This document shows, one piece after another, positions 34,603 through 42,994 of a stretch of 64,000 nucleotides of DNA. How positions within the stretch are numbered: position 1 is the first letter of the stretch; each line of letters opens with the position of its first letter. Under the pieces are notes generated by a model. That model ran no database searches. It worked only from the letters and a program-made list of their open reading frames with translations, and was not told where the DNA came from. A program made the translations under genes and the position numbers. Origin of the DNA: Mesorhizobium onobrychidis (lineage in GTDB: Bacteria > Pseudomonadota > Alphaproteobacteria > Rhizobiales > Rhizobiaceae). The stretch is from the NCBI RefSeq assembly GCF_024707545.1, contig NZ_CP062229.1, forward strand, positions 6,119,501 to 6,183,500, written 5' to 3'.

Positions 34603-35293
34603 CGCGAACCTCTAGATCGCCGACACCATCGATATGACCGCGAAGAACATCACCGCGAACAACCGCGCCGACGCCCGCCGGCGTGCCGGAAAGAATGATG
34701 TCCCCCGGCATCAGCGTGAAAAGACCTGAGAGATAAATGATCATTTCCGGAACTTTCCAAATCATCTGGTTGAGGTCGCCGGTCTGTTTTCGCTCGCCAT
34801 TGACGTCCAGCCAAATCGCTCCCTGGGTTGGATGGCCGATCGAACTTGCCCGAACCAACGGCGTGCATGGCGCCGATGCCTCGAAGGCCTTGCCGACCTC
34901 CCATGGACGGCCCATGTCCTTCGCCTTACCTTGCAGGTCGCGCCGCGTCATGTCGAGACCTACGCCATAACCGAACACGCAGTCCAGAGCCTTTTCGACC
35001 GGGATTTCCGTGCCGCCGCTCTTCAGCGCCACGACCATTTCGATCTCGTGATGGACATCGTTGGAGGCCGGAGGATACGGAAATTCCCCTGTCGTATCGA
35101 GGTTGTCGGGGTTCTTCTGGAAGAAGAAAGGCGGCTCCTTGTTGGGGTCGTGTCCCATCTCGACTGCATGCGCGGCATAGTTCCGCCCGACGCAATAGAC
35201 CCGGTGCACCGGAAACATCTTGTCGGTTCCCGCCACCGGGATGCTGGGGATTGCGGTCGGTTCGATGACGTAGCTTGAGGTCGTGCCGTGCAT
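34595..35293 (-). CDS. fumarylacetoacetate hydrolase family protein (fumarylpyruvate hydrolase-like)
   Basis: The protein of 232 residues has the FAH fold: VYCVGRNYAAHAVEMGHDPNKEPPFFFQKNPD near the N-terminus, HHEIEMVVALKSGG with the metal Glu residues, VFGYGVGLDMTRRDLQGKAKDMGRPWEVGKAFE, and MPGDIILSGTPAGVGAV near the end. This size and wording match NagK/FAHD1-like acylpyruvate hydrolases, which in the gentisate route split fumarylpyruvate into fumarate and pyruvate. No gentisate dioxygenase is nearby, so the exact substrate is open. The ATG at 35293 follows the upstream permease stop by 2 bases. Confidence 0.88.
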   Translation of the reverse strand: MHGTTSSYVIEPTAIPSIPVAGTDKMFPVHRVYCVGRNYAAHAVEMGHDPNKEPPFFFQKNPDNLDTTGEFPYPPASNDVHHEIEMVVALKSGGTEIPVEKALDCVFGYGVGLDMTRRDLQGKAKDMGRPWEVGKAFEASAPCTPLVRASSIGHPTQGAIWLDVNGERKQTGDLNQMIWKVPEMIIYLSGLFTLMPGDIILSGTPAGVGAVVRGDVLRGHIDGVGDLEVRVV

Positions 35294-35295
35294 GT

Positions 35296-36051
35296 TCACT
35301 GTCTTGCTCCTGCATAGTATTCGACTTTGGCTTCGGCCCTTTCGATCAGTTCGGCGATCAGCAGGGCGAAGGCAAAAAGGATGATGGTCAAGGCCCAGAA
35401 TTCGGCCATGCGGAAATTTCGCGAGAAGGTCTCGAACAGCGCGCCGTAACCGACGATGGCGACGAGCAACTGGCCGATGACGACGCCCTTGACGCCGCGG
35501 ATGAGGCCGAGACGGATGCCGGCAAGGATTTCCGGAAGCGCCGCCCAGAGGATGATCTTGGTGTAGAGTGCCGGGCGCGAGGCGCCATAGGAACGCGCCA
35601 TCTCGATCAGCGACGGTGAGATATGGCGGACCCCGGCGCGGGTGTCGAGAACGATGATCCAGATCGCAAACAGAAACACTGCCGCAACGATCGTCTTCTC
35701 GCCGAAGCCGAACAGGATCATCAGCACGGGGACGATCGCCGAGAGCGGTGCGCTTGAAAAGATATTGACCCACATGCCGAGCAGGTCGTCGGCGATCTTG
35801 ACGCGTCCCATCAGGATGCCCAGTGGCACGCCGATAACGATCGACAGGGCCATGCCCATGGCGAAGGCGCGAAGGGTCGTTATCGTCGCGCTCTGCCAGG
35901 ATGGGGTCTGCACCAGACTGACCGCCGCAACCAGCACGTCGCTAAACGGCGGCAGCAGAAAGACAAGGTCAAGCCGGCCGACGATTTCCCATACGACGCA
36001 CCAGACGAGCAGGGATGCCATCATTGGTACACGGTAGCCAAACAAGGTCAT
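35296..36051 (-). CDS. ABC transporter permease, SsuC/TauC family (second permease)
   Basis: The 251-residue permease has six helices and an EAA loop, SLIEMARSYGASRPALYTKIILWAALPE, of the nitrate/sulfonate/taurine (NitT/TauT) family. The N-terminal helix follows MTLFGYRVPMMASL. Two different permease genes flank the ATPase gene, so the importer probably has a heterodimeric membrane domain, which is less usual for this family than a homodimer. The gene ends 2 bases before the FAH gene, in a continuous seven-gene operon. Confidence 0.9.
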   Translation of the reverse strand: MTLFGYRVPMMASLLVWCVVWEIVGRLDLVFLLPPFSDVLVAAVSLVQTPSWQSATITTLRAFAMGMALSIVIGVPLGILMGRVKIADDLLGMWVNIFSSAPLSAIVPVLMILFGFGEKTIVAAVFLFAIWIIVLDTRAGVRHISPSLIEMARSYGASRPALYTKIILWAALPEILAGIRLGLIRGVKGVVIGQLLVAIVGYGALFETFSRNFRMAEFWALTIILFAFALLIAELIERAEAKVEYYAGARQ

Positions 36052-36057
36052 GACCGG

Positions 36058-36861
36058 TTATTCCACATATTGCTTCAGCCCCTGCCAGATCTCCTCGACG
36101 GTATCGAGATAGTGCCTGTCGCGATGAATGCGCTCCGGGTCGCCGGAGCGGTCGATTTCCGGTTCGATGATCTGCGACACCCGGCCGGGTCTCGGTGACA
36201 GCAAGACGATGCGGTCGGAGATGTAGACCGCCTCCTCGATCGAGTGCGTCACGAAGATGAAGGTCTTGTTCTGGTTGGTGCGCAGCCGGATCAGGTCTTC
36301 CTGGAACTTCCGCCGGTTCTGCTCGTCGACGGCCGAAAACGGTTCATCGAGGAGCAGGACATCGGCATCGACCGACAAGGCCCGCGCCAGGCCGACGCGC
36401 TGGCGCATGCCGCCCGACAGTTCGTGCGGATATTTGTCCTCGAAGCCGGCGAGACCCACCTCGGCGATATAGCGGCGGGCGATCTCCTCGCGCTCGGCCT
36501 TGTTGGTGCCGCGCAGTTCCAGTCCGAAGGCGACGTTGCGTGTCACCGTCGCCCAAGGCATCAGCGCAAAGTCCTGGAACACGAAAGCACGTTCGGGGCC
36601 CGGTGCGCTGACGCGCTTGCCGTTGATCGCTACGGTGCCGCCATCAGCCCGTATCAGCCCCGCTATGATCTTCAGCAGCGTCGTCTTTCCGCAACCGCTG
36701 GGTCCGAGAAGGCTGGTCAGCTTGCCCCTGGGAAAGTCGAGGTCGATGCCGCGCAGCGCCTCGACATTGCCGTAGGTCTTGGAAATTCCTCTCACTTCCA
36801 CGATTGAATCGATCGGCGCGGGAACCGGCGACGGTCCATTTCGCAATGCGGTCGCACCCAT
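36058..36861 (-). CDS. ABC transporter ATP-binding protein, SsuB/TauB family
   Basis: A single-domain ATPase of about 267 residues with Walker A GPSGCGKTTLLK, Q-loop FVFQDFALMPWATV, signature LSGGMRQRVGLARAL, Walker B VLLLDEPFSAVDEQNR and H-loop FIFVTHSIEEAVY. The wording of the Q-loop and D-loop is that of the NitT/TauT family. I use the ATG at 36861 (MGATALRNG); an in-frame start at 36894 would overlap the upstream permease by 32 bases. It lies between the two permease genes of the operon. Confidence 0.9.
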   Translation of the reverse strand: MGATALRNGPSPVPAPIDSIVEVRGISKTYGNVEALRGIDLDFPRGKLTSLLGPSGCGKTTLLKIIAGLIRADGGTVAINGKRVSAPGPERAFVFQDFALMPWATVTRNVAFGLELRGTNKAEREEIARRYIAEVGLAGFEDKYPHELSGGMRQRVGLARALSVDADVLLLDEPFSAVDEQNRRKFQEDLIRLRTNQNKTFIFVTHSIEEAVYISDRIVLLSPRPGRVSQIIEPEIDRSGDPERIHRDRHYLDTVEEIWQGLKQYVE

Positions 36862-36862
36862 C

Positions 36863-37690
36863 TTAAGCACCTCTACTCTCGGGCCTGAAAACACGGACTT
36901 CCACCCACTGCAGAAAGACGAGCGTCAGCGTGGAAAGCGCGATGATCGAGGCAATTGTTGCGTACATCTCGGCGTAGTCTGCGCGCGAGCGGTGGAACGT
37001 GATGAGGTCGCCGATGCCGGTCGGGGTAATCAGCAGTTCAGCGAGCACCACGCCGACAAACCCGGCAGCGACGCCGAGGCGCAGACCGGCAAAAATCACC
37101 GGGCTGGCGTCCGGAAGAATGATCTTGGCGACGGTCTGCCAACGTGTGCCCAGGAATGATCGGCACATGACCAGCAGCGACTCGTTGACGTTGCGCACGG
37201 CCTTGTAGGTGTTGAGTACGATAACCGGCAGTGCCAGGATCATGACGGCGAGCGTCTTGGCGGTCATGCCTATTCCGTAGACGAAGGTGACCATCGGAAT
37301 GAAGGCGGCGACGGGTGCTGCCTGAAGCACGATCAACACAGGGATCACCAGCCATTCGCCGGTGCGCCAGAGGCCGCAGATCGTGCCGAGGCCGACACCC
37401 AGGAACGCCGACAGGACGACGCCGAGCACCAGCGGCTGCAGCGTCGAAAGATAGGCGGTCGCCAGGCTGCCGTCGGCGAGCAATCCGAAAAAGGCGACGA
37501 TCGTGTCGGAGAAAGTCGGGAAGGCGAAGCTGACGGGAATACGCCCGGCCACTTCCCAAATTCCCGCGAACAGAGCGATCGACACCAGCCTGAGCAGGAT
37601 CGGCTGGTCCCACGATGCGCCCGTTGCGCTTCGAGTCGATGGGGAAGCGAGGCCGGCAGCCTCGCCGTCGGTTCTGATACTTACGGCCAT
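36863..37690 (-). CDS. ABC transporter permease, SsuC/TauC family (first permease)
   Basis: The protein of 275 residues has six helices after a polar N-terminus (MAVSIRTDGEAAGLASPSTR) and the EAA-type loop SLLVMCRSFLGTRWQTVAKIILPDASP. The ending (FLQWVEVRVFRPESRGA) is usual for the family. It is the first membrane subunit downstream of the binding protein, 12 bases after its stop. Sequence differs well from the second permease at 35296, so the pair is an old duplication, not a recent one. Confidence 0.9.
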   Translation of the reverse strand: MAVSIRTDGEAAGLASPSTRSATGASWDQPILLRLVSIALFAGIWEVAGRIPVSFAFPTFSDTIVAFFGLLADGSLATAYLSTLQPLVLGVVLSAFLGVGLGTICGLWRTGEWLVIPVLIVLQAAPVAAFIPMVTFVYGIGMTAKTLAVMILALPVIVLNTYKAVRNVNESLLVMCRSFLGTRWQTVAKIILPDASPVIFAGLRLGVAAGFVGVVLAELLITPTGIGDLITFHRSRADYAEMYATIASIIALSTLTLVFLQWVEVRVFRPESRGA

Positions 37691-37702
37691 CCGGCAGGCC
37701 GC

Positions 37703-38704
37703 CTATTTCTTGCCGAGCTTGGCGACGGCGCGGTCGATTGCGGAGACATCCCAGAAGTCCTCGACCTTGAGGCTCGCTGGATCGCCTTCGATCTGGCCGG
37801 CAAGGCTGAAGAAGGCAAAGTCGTCTTTGGCCGCATCCGCTCCGCCGCCGTTCAGCGCAAGGCTGCCGGCTTCCGCGGTTTCCTTATAGTATTCGGTGAT
37901 TTCGCTATCCGCCTCCGCGCCGAGATCCGGCAGCAGTTTGTACTTGTTGCGGAGCTCGACCGCCACCGCCGGGTTCGCGGTTATTTCCCGCGCGGTCTTC
38001 ATCAGTTCCTCGACCAGGATGTCGACGTCGGCGGCGTTGCTCTTCAGATAGTCTGCGGTCGCGAAAAGCGCTTCATCCGAAGCGCCGAGATCCTCGACCG
38101 GCAGAACGATGAACTTGCCGGGGGCTTCGGCCTCGAGCGCGCGCCGGTTGGCGGCATCGACGATCGACGCCTTGATGGTCCCTTGGAGCAGCGCATTGCG
38201 GCGAACCTCGGAACCCGGGACATAGCTGATGTTACCGAGCTTGATGCCGTGGTTTTTCGCCATCAGGAGCATGACCGCCTCGGTGCCGGAGCCGCGCGCC
38301 TGAACGGCGACTTCCTGCCCGTCGAGATCCTTCCATTCCTTGTAGAATTCGCTGTTGACGACAGGAAAGAAGCGCAGCGTCGATATCTGCGCAAAGATGC
38401 GGATCGGCACGCCAACCTTCTGGATCAGAGTGTAGGGAGCGCCGATGCCAACATCGGCCTGACCGCCGACAATGGCCTGGGCTGCCAGATCCTCGTCATT
38501 GAGAACAATGAGCTCGACATTCACGCCGCGCTCCTTGGCGCGCTCTATCGCGGCGAGTGTCTGAATGGATTCTATACCAGGAAGGTCGCCGAATGCGATG
38601 CGCATGTCGCCCGCATTTGCGGCCGACAGGGGCAGTGCCCATGCAAGGACCGCGGCGAAAGCGGTGGCAAGGATGGTACGTCTGGTCATGCTGGCCATTG
38701 TCAT
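37703..38704 (-). CDS. ABC transporter substrate-binding protein, NMT1/SsuA type
   Basis: The 333-residue periplasmic protein has a signal peptide (MTMASMTRRTILATAFAAVLAWALPLSAANA, cleaved near residue 31) with a twin Arg that could also allow Tat export. The mature sequence follows the NMT1/NrtA/SsuA pattern: IAFGDLPGIESIQTLAAIERAKERGVNVELIVLNDEDLAAQAIVGGQADVGIGAPYTLIQ, then VAVQARGSGTEAVMLL. Such proteins bind sulfonates, pyrimidine precursors or aromatic acids. Given the ligase and FAH genes downstream, an organic acid is the most plausible ligand. It is the promoter-proximal gene of the operon, divergent from the GntR regulator. Confidence 0.88.
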   Translation of the reverse strand: MTMASMTRRTILATAFAAVLAWALPLSAANAGDMRIAFGDLPGIESIQTLAAIERAKERGVNVELIVLNDEDLAAQAIVGGQADVGIGAPYTLIQKVGVPIRIFAQISTLRFFPVVNSEFYKEWKDLDGQEVAVQARGSGTEAVMLLMAKNHGIKLGNISYVPGSEVRRNALLQGTIKASIVDAANRRALEAEAPGKFIVLPVEDLGASDEALFATADYLKSNAADVDILVEELMKTAREITANPAVAVELRNKYKLLPDLGAEADSEITEYYKETAEAGSLALNGGGADAAKDDFAFFSLAGQIEGDPASLKVEDFWDVSAIDRAVAKLGKK

Positions 38705-38719
38705 TCCTCCCGTTTTTTG

Positions 38720-38743
38720 TAACCATTATCTTAATTGGTTAAG
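38720..38743. promoter_or_regulatory. candidate GntR operator in the divergent region
   Basis: TAACCA (38720-38725) and TGGTTA (38736-38741) form an inverted repeat with a 10-base spacer, and CTTAA-TTGG-TTAAG (38730-38743) forms a nested dyad. Related half-sites recur toward the regulator: ATTGGTCAA near 38757 and GATTGGTTAA near 38863. FadR-type regulators bind TGGT/ACCA dyads, so these are the best candidates for control of both divergent units. Confidence 0.5.
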
Positions 38744-38876
38744 GCTGCAGAGAGGATTGGTCAAGGAGAAACTGCGCCATGTCGGGCATGCGGGCCTAGA
38801 AAACTCGGCAGTTGACGGTTTGAGCTAATCGTTTTAACACCGACAAAGGGAAATCATACGCGGATTGGTTAAATTG

Positions 38877-39569
38877 ATGGACGATCCCGGTAATGGCGGC
38901 CACGCCGCCCTGGTTCAGCTTCAGGCCTATCTTGCCCAGATGGACCATGCCGGTGAGACACGGCTGCCTGCCGAGCGGGAACTGTCCGAGAGCCTCGGCG
39001 TGTCGCGCGGCGATCTGCGCAAGGCGCTGGCGGTGCTCGAGAAGGACGGCCGCATCTGGCGTCACGTCGGCAGGGGCACCTTCGTCGGTAGTGGACCGGT
39101 CGAGGAGACGATCGGGATTTCGGAAATCGCCGGGCGCACCAATCCGGCCGACGTGATGCGCGCGCGCCTCATCATCGAGCCCGAGATTGCGCGCGAAGCG
39201 GCGCTGCACGCCACGCTTTCCGATATCGCTTCGATGCGGCAATCGCTGGTGCAGACGCGGGAAGCCGTCACATGGCGGCAATACGAGAATATCGACAATC
39301 TGCTCCACCGGCAGATTGCGCAGGCGAGCCGCAACAATGTGCTGCTCGGCCTGTTCGACGTCCTGAACGCTGTGCGCCGAACCGTGGTCTGGGGACGTCT
39401 TCGCTCAGAAGGCGCTCGCCCTCCGGCAGACCATCACAGCTTCGCCGACCATGAACGGATCGTCGAAGCGATAGCCGAGCGCGACCTCGGCGGCGCGGCG
39501 GCGGCGATGCGGCTGCATCTCCAACAGGTCGAGCGGCGCCTGATCCCTGTTCGCGAAGCCGCCGAATAA
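38877..39569 (+). CDS. GntR family regulator, FadR subfamily (FCD domain)
   Basis: The protein of 230 residues has an N-terminal winged HTH (LPAERELSESLGVSRGDLRKALAVLEKDGRIWRHVGRGTFV, about residues 30-70) and an all-helical FCD effector domain (ADVMRARLIIEPEIAREAAL, then NIDNLLHRQIAQASRNNVLLGLFDVLNAVRR and HHSFADHERIVEAIAERD). The His and Asp residues of the FCD metal site are present. The ATG at 38877 is preferred to an upstream TTG at 38865. Divergent orientation from the NMT1-type importer operon makes that operon its likely target. Confidence 0.9.
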   Translation: MDDPGNGGHAALVQLQAYLAQMDHAGETRLPAERELSESLGVSRGDLRKALAVLEKDGRIWRHVGRGTFVGSGPVEETIGISEIAGRTNPADVMRARLIIEPEIAREAALHATLSDIASMRQSLVQTREAVTWRQYENIDNLLHRQIAQASRNNVLLGLFDVLNAVRRTVVWGRLRSEGARPPADHHSFADHERIVEAIAERDLGGAAAAMRLHLQQVERRLIPVREAAE

Positions 39570-39590
39570 CTCGGATTGACCCGCTACAGC

Positions 39591-39617
39591 GCCGCGCGTC
39601 CTTCTTGGATGCGCGGC
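39591..39617. terminator. terminator-like hairpin between convergent genes
   Basis: An 11-bp stem with one G-T pair, GCCGCGCGTCC (39591-39601) and GGATGCGCGGC (39607-39617), closes on a 5-base TTCTT loop between the convergent gntR and aldehyde dehydrogenase genes. It lacks a long T-run. The position makes a bidirectional end-of-transcript structure likely. Confidence 0.55.
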
Positions 39618-39634
39618 TCTGTTCGGGTTAAGCC

Positions 39635-41062
39635 CTACGCGCCGTAGCCGATGATGCCCTTGATCTCGAGGAAATCGTGGATCGCCCAGTCGGCATATTC
39701 GCGGCCGTTACCCGACTGCTTGTAGCCGCCGAAGGGCGCGAACGTGTCCCACTCCGGATAGTTGATCGAGACCTGCCCAGCGCGCAGGCGGCCGGCGACT
39801 TTTCGCGCGTGGTCGATATCCCCGGACTGCACATAGGCGGCGAGGCCATAGAGGGTGTCGTTGGCGATCTTCACCGCGTCGTCGTCGTCATCGTAGGAGA
39901 TGACCGAAAGTACGGGCCCAAAAATCTCCTCCTTCTCGATGGTCATGCCTGGCGTGACATGGCCAAAGACGGTCGGCCTGACATAGTAGCCGCGGTTGAG
40001 GTGCTCCGGTCGGCCGGGACCGCCGGTGACCAGCGTAGCACCCTCGGCGATGCCGGCCTCGATCAGCCGCTGGATCTTGTCGAACTGGATGTTGCTGACA
40101 ACCGGCCCGAGCTTGGTCTCTTCCGAGCGCGGGTCGCCGACCTTGTGCGCCTCGGCCGCTTTCTTGGCGATCGTCAGCGCCTCGTCGTGGCGGGCTGCCG
40201 GCACCAGCATGCGCGTCGGCGCGTCGCAGGACTGGCCGCTATTGCCGAAACAGGCGTTGACGCCCTTGCGCACGGCCTTCTCGAAGTCGGCATCGGGCAG
40301 CACGATGTTGGCCGACTTGCCGCCGAGCTCCTGCGCGACGCGCTTGACCGTCTCGGCCGCTGTTTTGGCGACGATGATGCCGGCCCGGGTCGAACCGGTG
40401 AACGAGACCATGTCGACGTCGGGATGGCCGGCCATGACCTGTCCGACATCCGGACCGGTGCCGTTGACCATGTTGTAGACGCCCTTCGGCGTGCCGGCCG
40501 CTTCCATCACTTCCGAAAAAATGACGCCGCTGATCGGCGCGATCTCGGAAGGCTTCAGCACGACCGTGCAGCCGGCGGCGATCGCCGGCGCGACCTTGCA
40601 GACGATCTGGTTGAGCGGCCAGTTCCACGGCGTGATCAGCGCACAGACGCCGATCGGCTCCTTGACCACCATGGTGGTGCCGCGCTTCTCGCTGAATTGA
40701 TAATCCTCCAGCGCTTTGATGGTGGATTCCATATGCGCCCTGCCCGCCCAGGCCTGCGCCTCGCGCGCCCAGGTGATCGGCGCGCCCATTTCCTGGCTGA
40801 CAGCCTGGGCGATGTCCTCGTAGCGCTCGTTGTAGACTTCGAGGATGCGCTTCAGCAGCTGCAGGCGCTCGGCCTTGCTGGTTTGCGAAAAGGCCGGGAA
40901 GGCTGCCTTCGCCGCTGCCACGGCGCGATCCACATCGGCCTTCGAGCCGACGGAGATTTTCGTATAGGCCTCTTCGGTGGACGGATCGATCACATCCAGC
41001 GTCGCCGGCACCACGGGCGCGACCCATTTGCCGTCGATGAAGAAGTTCAGGTGATTGCTCAT
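39635..41062 (-). CDS. aldehyde dehydrogenase family protein
   Basis: This NAD(P)-dependent aldehyde dehydrogenase has 475 residues. The cofactor-binding SFTGSTRAGIIVAK, catalytic general base Glu in AQELGGKSANIVL and nucleophilic Cys in FGNSGQSCDAPTRML are all in place, with the late EEIFGPVLSVISY motif. The sequence resembles betaine/aminoaldehyde-type dehydrogenases. It lies 39 bases after the PotA-like gene and is the last gene of that unit. Oxidation of an aminoaldehyde such as one derived from putrescine fits the polyamine-type importer, but this is inference from context. Confidence 0.92.
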   Translation of the reverse strand: MSNHLNFFIDGKWVAPVVPATLDVIDPSTEEAYTKISVGSKADVDRAVAAAKAAFPAFSQTSKAERLQLLKRILEVYNERYEDIAQAVSQEMGAPITWAREAQAWAGRAHMESTIKALEDYQFSEKRGTTMVVKEPIGVCALITPWNWPLNQIVCKVAPAIAAGCTVVLKPSEIAPISGVIFSEVMEAAGTPKGVYNMVNGTGPDVGQVMAGHPDVDMVSFTGSTRAGIIVAKTAAETVKRVAQELGGKSANIVLPDADFEKAVRKGVNACFGNSGQSCDAPTRMLVPAARHDEALTIAKKAAEAHKVGDPRSEETKLGPVVSNIQFDKIQRLIEAGIAEGATLVTGGPGRPEHLNRGYYVRPTVFGHVTPGMTIEKEEIFGPVLSVISYDDDDDAVKIANDTLYGLAAYVQSGDIDHARKVAGRLRAGQVSINYPEWDTFAPFGGYKQSGNGREYADWAIHDFLEIKGIIGYGA

Positions 41063-41101
41063 GGGTGATGCTCCGGTTTTCTGGAAAGGACGGGGATCAG
41101 A

Positions 41102-42187
41102 TTAGCCGGGTAGCATAGGGCAGTTAGCGCCGCGGCGCAGGCTGATATGCGCCACGTCGCCGACGCTGAATTGAAAACCTTCCGCCCGCCGTGGCGCATC
41201 GATCACCACTGGTATCCCCTGCCCCAATTCGGCGTGCAGGCGCAAGGTGCGGCCGTGAAAGACGATGCTGCTCACCCGCACCGGTGCGGTGCCGGTCGCA
41301 GCTTCGGTCGCTGCCAGAAGATCCTCCGGACGCACACCGATGGTTCGCACCGCGCCTTCTCCCGGCGCTTCGCCGGTTTCCGACGAGGCTTCGAGCGGCA
41401 GGGCGCCGGCGCTGAAACGCAGTCGATCGCCGTCACGGCCGACAAAGCGCGACTGCAGCAGGTTCATCGTGCCGATGAAACTGGCGACGAATTTTGTGGC
41501 GGGCCGGTCGTAGAGCGTGGCCGGCGGTGCGATCTGCTCGATGCGGCCCTTGTTCATGACGACGATGCGGTCGGAGATCGACAGCGCCTCGGTCTGGTCG
41601 TGGGTGACCATGACGAAAGTGGTGCCGAGCCGCGACTGCAGCCGCTTCAATTCGACCTGCATCTGTTCGCGCAGATGCGCGTCGAGCGCCGACAGCGGCT
41701 CGTCGAGCAACAGCACGCGCGGTTCGCAGACAATCGCACGGGCAAGCGCGACGCGCTGGCGCTGGCCGCCCGACAATTCGGACACGCGGGCGCCGAGCTT
41801 GTCGGCAAGGCCGACCATGTCGAGCGCCTCGCCGACGCGCTTTGCCTGCTCTGCCCCGGAAAGCTTGCGCAGCGACAGGCCGAAGCCGACGTTTTCGGCG
41901 ACGTTCATGTGCGGAAACAGCGCATAGTCCTGGAACACGGTATTGACGGGGCGGTCGAAGGGCCGCAGCGAAGTGATGTCACGGCCTTCGAGCCGCACCC
42001 GTCCGCTTGACGGGCTTTCGAACCCGGCGATCACCCGCAGGCTGGTGGTCTTGCCGCAGCCGGACGGGCCGAGCAAGGTCAGGAATTCGCCACGGGCAAT
42101 GTCGAGATCGACGGCGTCGAGACCGACGATGCCGCCGGGGAATATCTTCGAGACCGCCTCAAGCCGGACGAGAGGATCAGGCGCCAT
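41102..42187 (-). CDS. potA: ABC transporter ATP-binding protein, PotA-like
   Basis: The 361-residue protein has an N-terminal ATPase domain with Walker A GPSGCGKTTSLRVI (about residues 38-51), signature ELSGGQRQRVALARAI, Walker B RVLLLDEPLSALD and H-loop FVMVTHDQTEALSIS. A TOBE domain follows (MNLLQSRFVGRDGDRL, IGVRPEDLLAA). This is the polyamine/opine/2-aminoethylphosphonate importer type. The ATG at 42187 lies inside the 3' end of the XRE-cupin gene (11-base overlap), so the two are translationally coupled. The symbol marks family resemblance; the ligand is unproven. Confidence 0.85.
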   Translation of the reverse strand: MAPDPLVRLEAVSKIFPGGIVGLDAVDLDIARGEFLTLLGPSGCGKTTSLRVIAGFESPSSGRVRLEGRDITSLRPFDRPVNTVFQDYALFPHMNVAENVGFGLSLRKLSGAEQAKRVGEALDMVGLADKLGARVSELSGGQRQRVALARAIVCEPRVLLLDEPLSALDAHLREQMQVELKRLQSRLGTTFVMVTHDQTEALSISDRIVVMNKGRIEQIAPPATLYDRPATKFVASFIGTMNLLQSRFVGRDGDRLRFSAGALPLEASSETGEAPGEGAVRTIGVRPEDLLAATEAATGTAPVRVSSIVFHGRTLRLHAELGQGIPVVIDAPRRAEGFQFSVGDVAHISLRRGANCPMLPG

Positions 42188-42785
42188 CGCGAACCTCGGA
42201 CGGTTTGGTCGTGTTGACCCAGAGTATCTGGCAGCGCTCGGCGCCCGGATTGCGGAAGGCATGCAGCAAGGTGCTCTTGAAGGCGAAGCTGTCGCCGGTC
42301 TTCAGTCCATAGGTGGTTGAATCGACGACGAGTTCGACTTCGCCCGACAGGACGAAACCGAATTCGTGGCCGGGATGAGCGTAGGCTTCGACGGTGCCGC
42401 CGCCGGCTTCCACCGTCACCAGCATGCCGGTAAGTGTAGCGGCCGGCGGCGATAGCAGCGCTTTGGCGATGCCTTCGGATTTCACCGGGATCCGTCGCCG
42501 GCTGTCGGCGCGCACGCAATAGAGATCGTTGACGGCATCGTTGCCGTCGGCGATCAGCGCCGACGGCTCGATGTCGAGCGCGGCGGCGAGCGGCCAGATC
42601 ACCTTGACGCGAAGCGAGGACAGGCCGCGCTCGATCTGGCTGAGTGCCCCGATCGAAACGCCGGCCTTGGCGGCAAGCTCGGCCAGCGAAAGATTGCGTT
42701 CCAGCCTGAGCGCCCGCACGCGCCGGCCGACCCGCACGTCAGCGTCGTCCTTCGGCTTTTCAGCCGTTTCGTTCAGTATGTCCAT
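42177..42785 (-). CDS. XRE-cupin transcriptional regulator (PuuR-like)
   Basis: A 202-residue regulator with an N-terminal HTH (VRALRLERNLSLAELAAKAGVSIGALSQIERGLSSLRV, residues 22-60) fused to a C-terminal cupin (VTVEAGGGTVEAYAHPGHEFGFVLSGEVELVVDSTTYGLKTGDSFAFKSTLLHAFRNPG). The layout is that of PuuR and related polyamine-pathway repressors. It sits in the middle of the importer operon, between the binding protein and the ATPase, with a palindromic repeat just upstream of its ATG at 42785. Longer in-frame starts run into that repeat and are not credible. Confidence 0.88.
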   Translation of the reverse strand: MDILNETAEKPKDDADVRVGRRVRALRLERNLSLAELAAKAGVSIGALSQIERGLSSLRVKVIWPLAAALDIEPSALIADGNDAVNDLYCVRADSRRRIPVKSEGIAKALLSPPAATLTGMLVTVEAGGGTVEAYAHPGHEFGFVLSGEVELVVDSTTYGLKTGDSFAFKSTLLHAFRNPGAERCQILWVNTTKPSEVRDGA

Positions 42786-42834
42786 CCGTTTCCCGACCTC
42801 GTTTCGGTATCCTAGAGCGGCGCCGCGCGGTTCT

Positions 42835-42982
42835 CCCTTCTCCCCTTGTGGGAGAAGGTGGATCGGCGCGCAGCGCCGAGACGGTTGAGGGGTGCTGGCC
42901 GGAGTGCAGTTGGTGCCAAGATGGAACACCCCTCATCCGACCGAGCTCCGCTCGGCCACCTTCTCCCACAAGGGGAGAAGGG
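42835..42982. repeat. RIME-like palindromic intergenic element
   Basis: A 148-bp element is bounded by perfect 27-bp inverted repeats (42835-42861 and 42956-42982; each contains TTCTCCCCTTGTGGGAGAAG or its complement). An inner GAGGGGTG/CACCCCTC pair would extend the fold. The ends and the CTCATCCGACCGAGCTCCGC interior match the rhizobial intergenic mosaic elements (RIME) I know from Rhizobium and Mesorhizobium. It encodes nothing and lies between the binding-protein stop and the XRE-cupin start, so it is transcribed within the operon and could act as a strong RNA hairpin. Confidence 0.85.
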
Positions 42983-42994
42983 AAAGGCCCAGGC

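Noticed and set aside
34595..35773. A longer start for the FAH protein (392 residues)
   Set aside because: The extension lies antisense-frame over the SsuC-type permease gene and has no family similarity. The family begins at the ATG at 35293.
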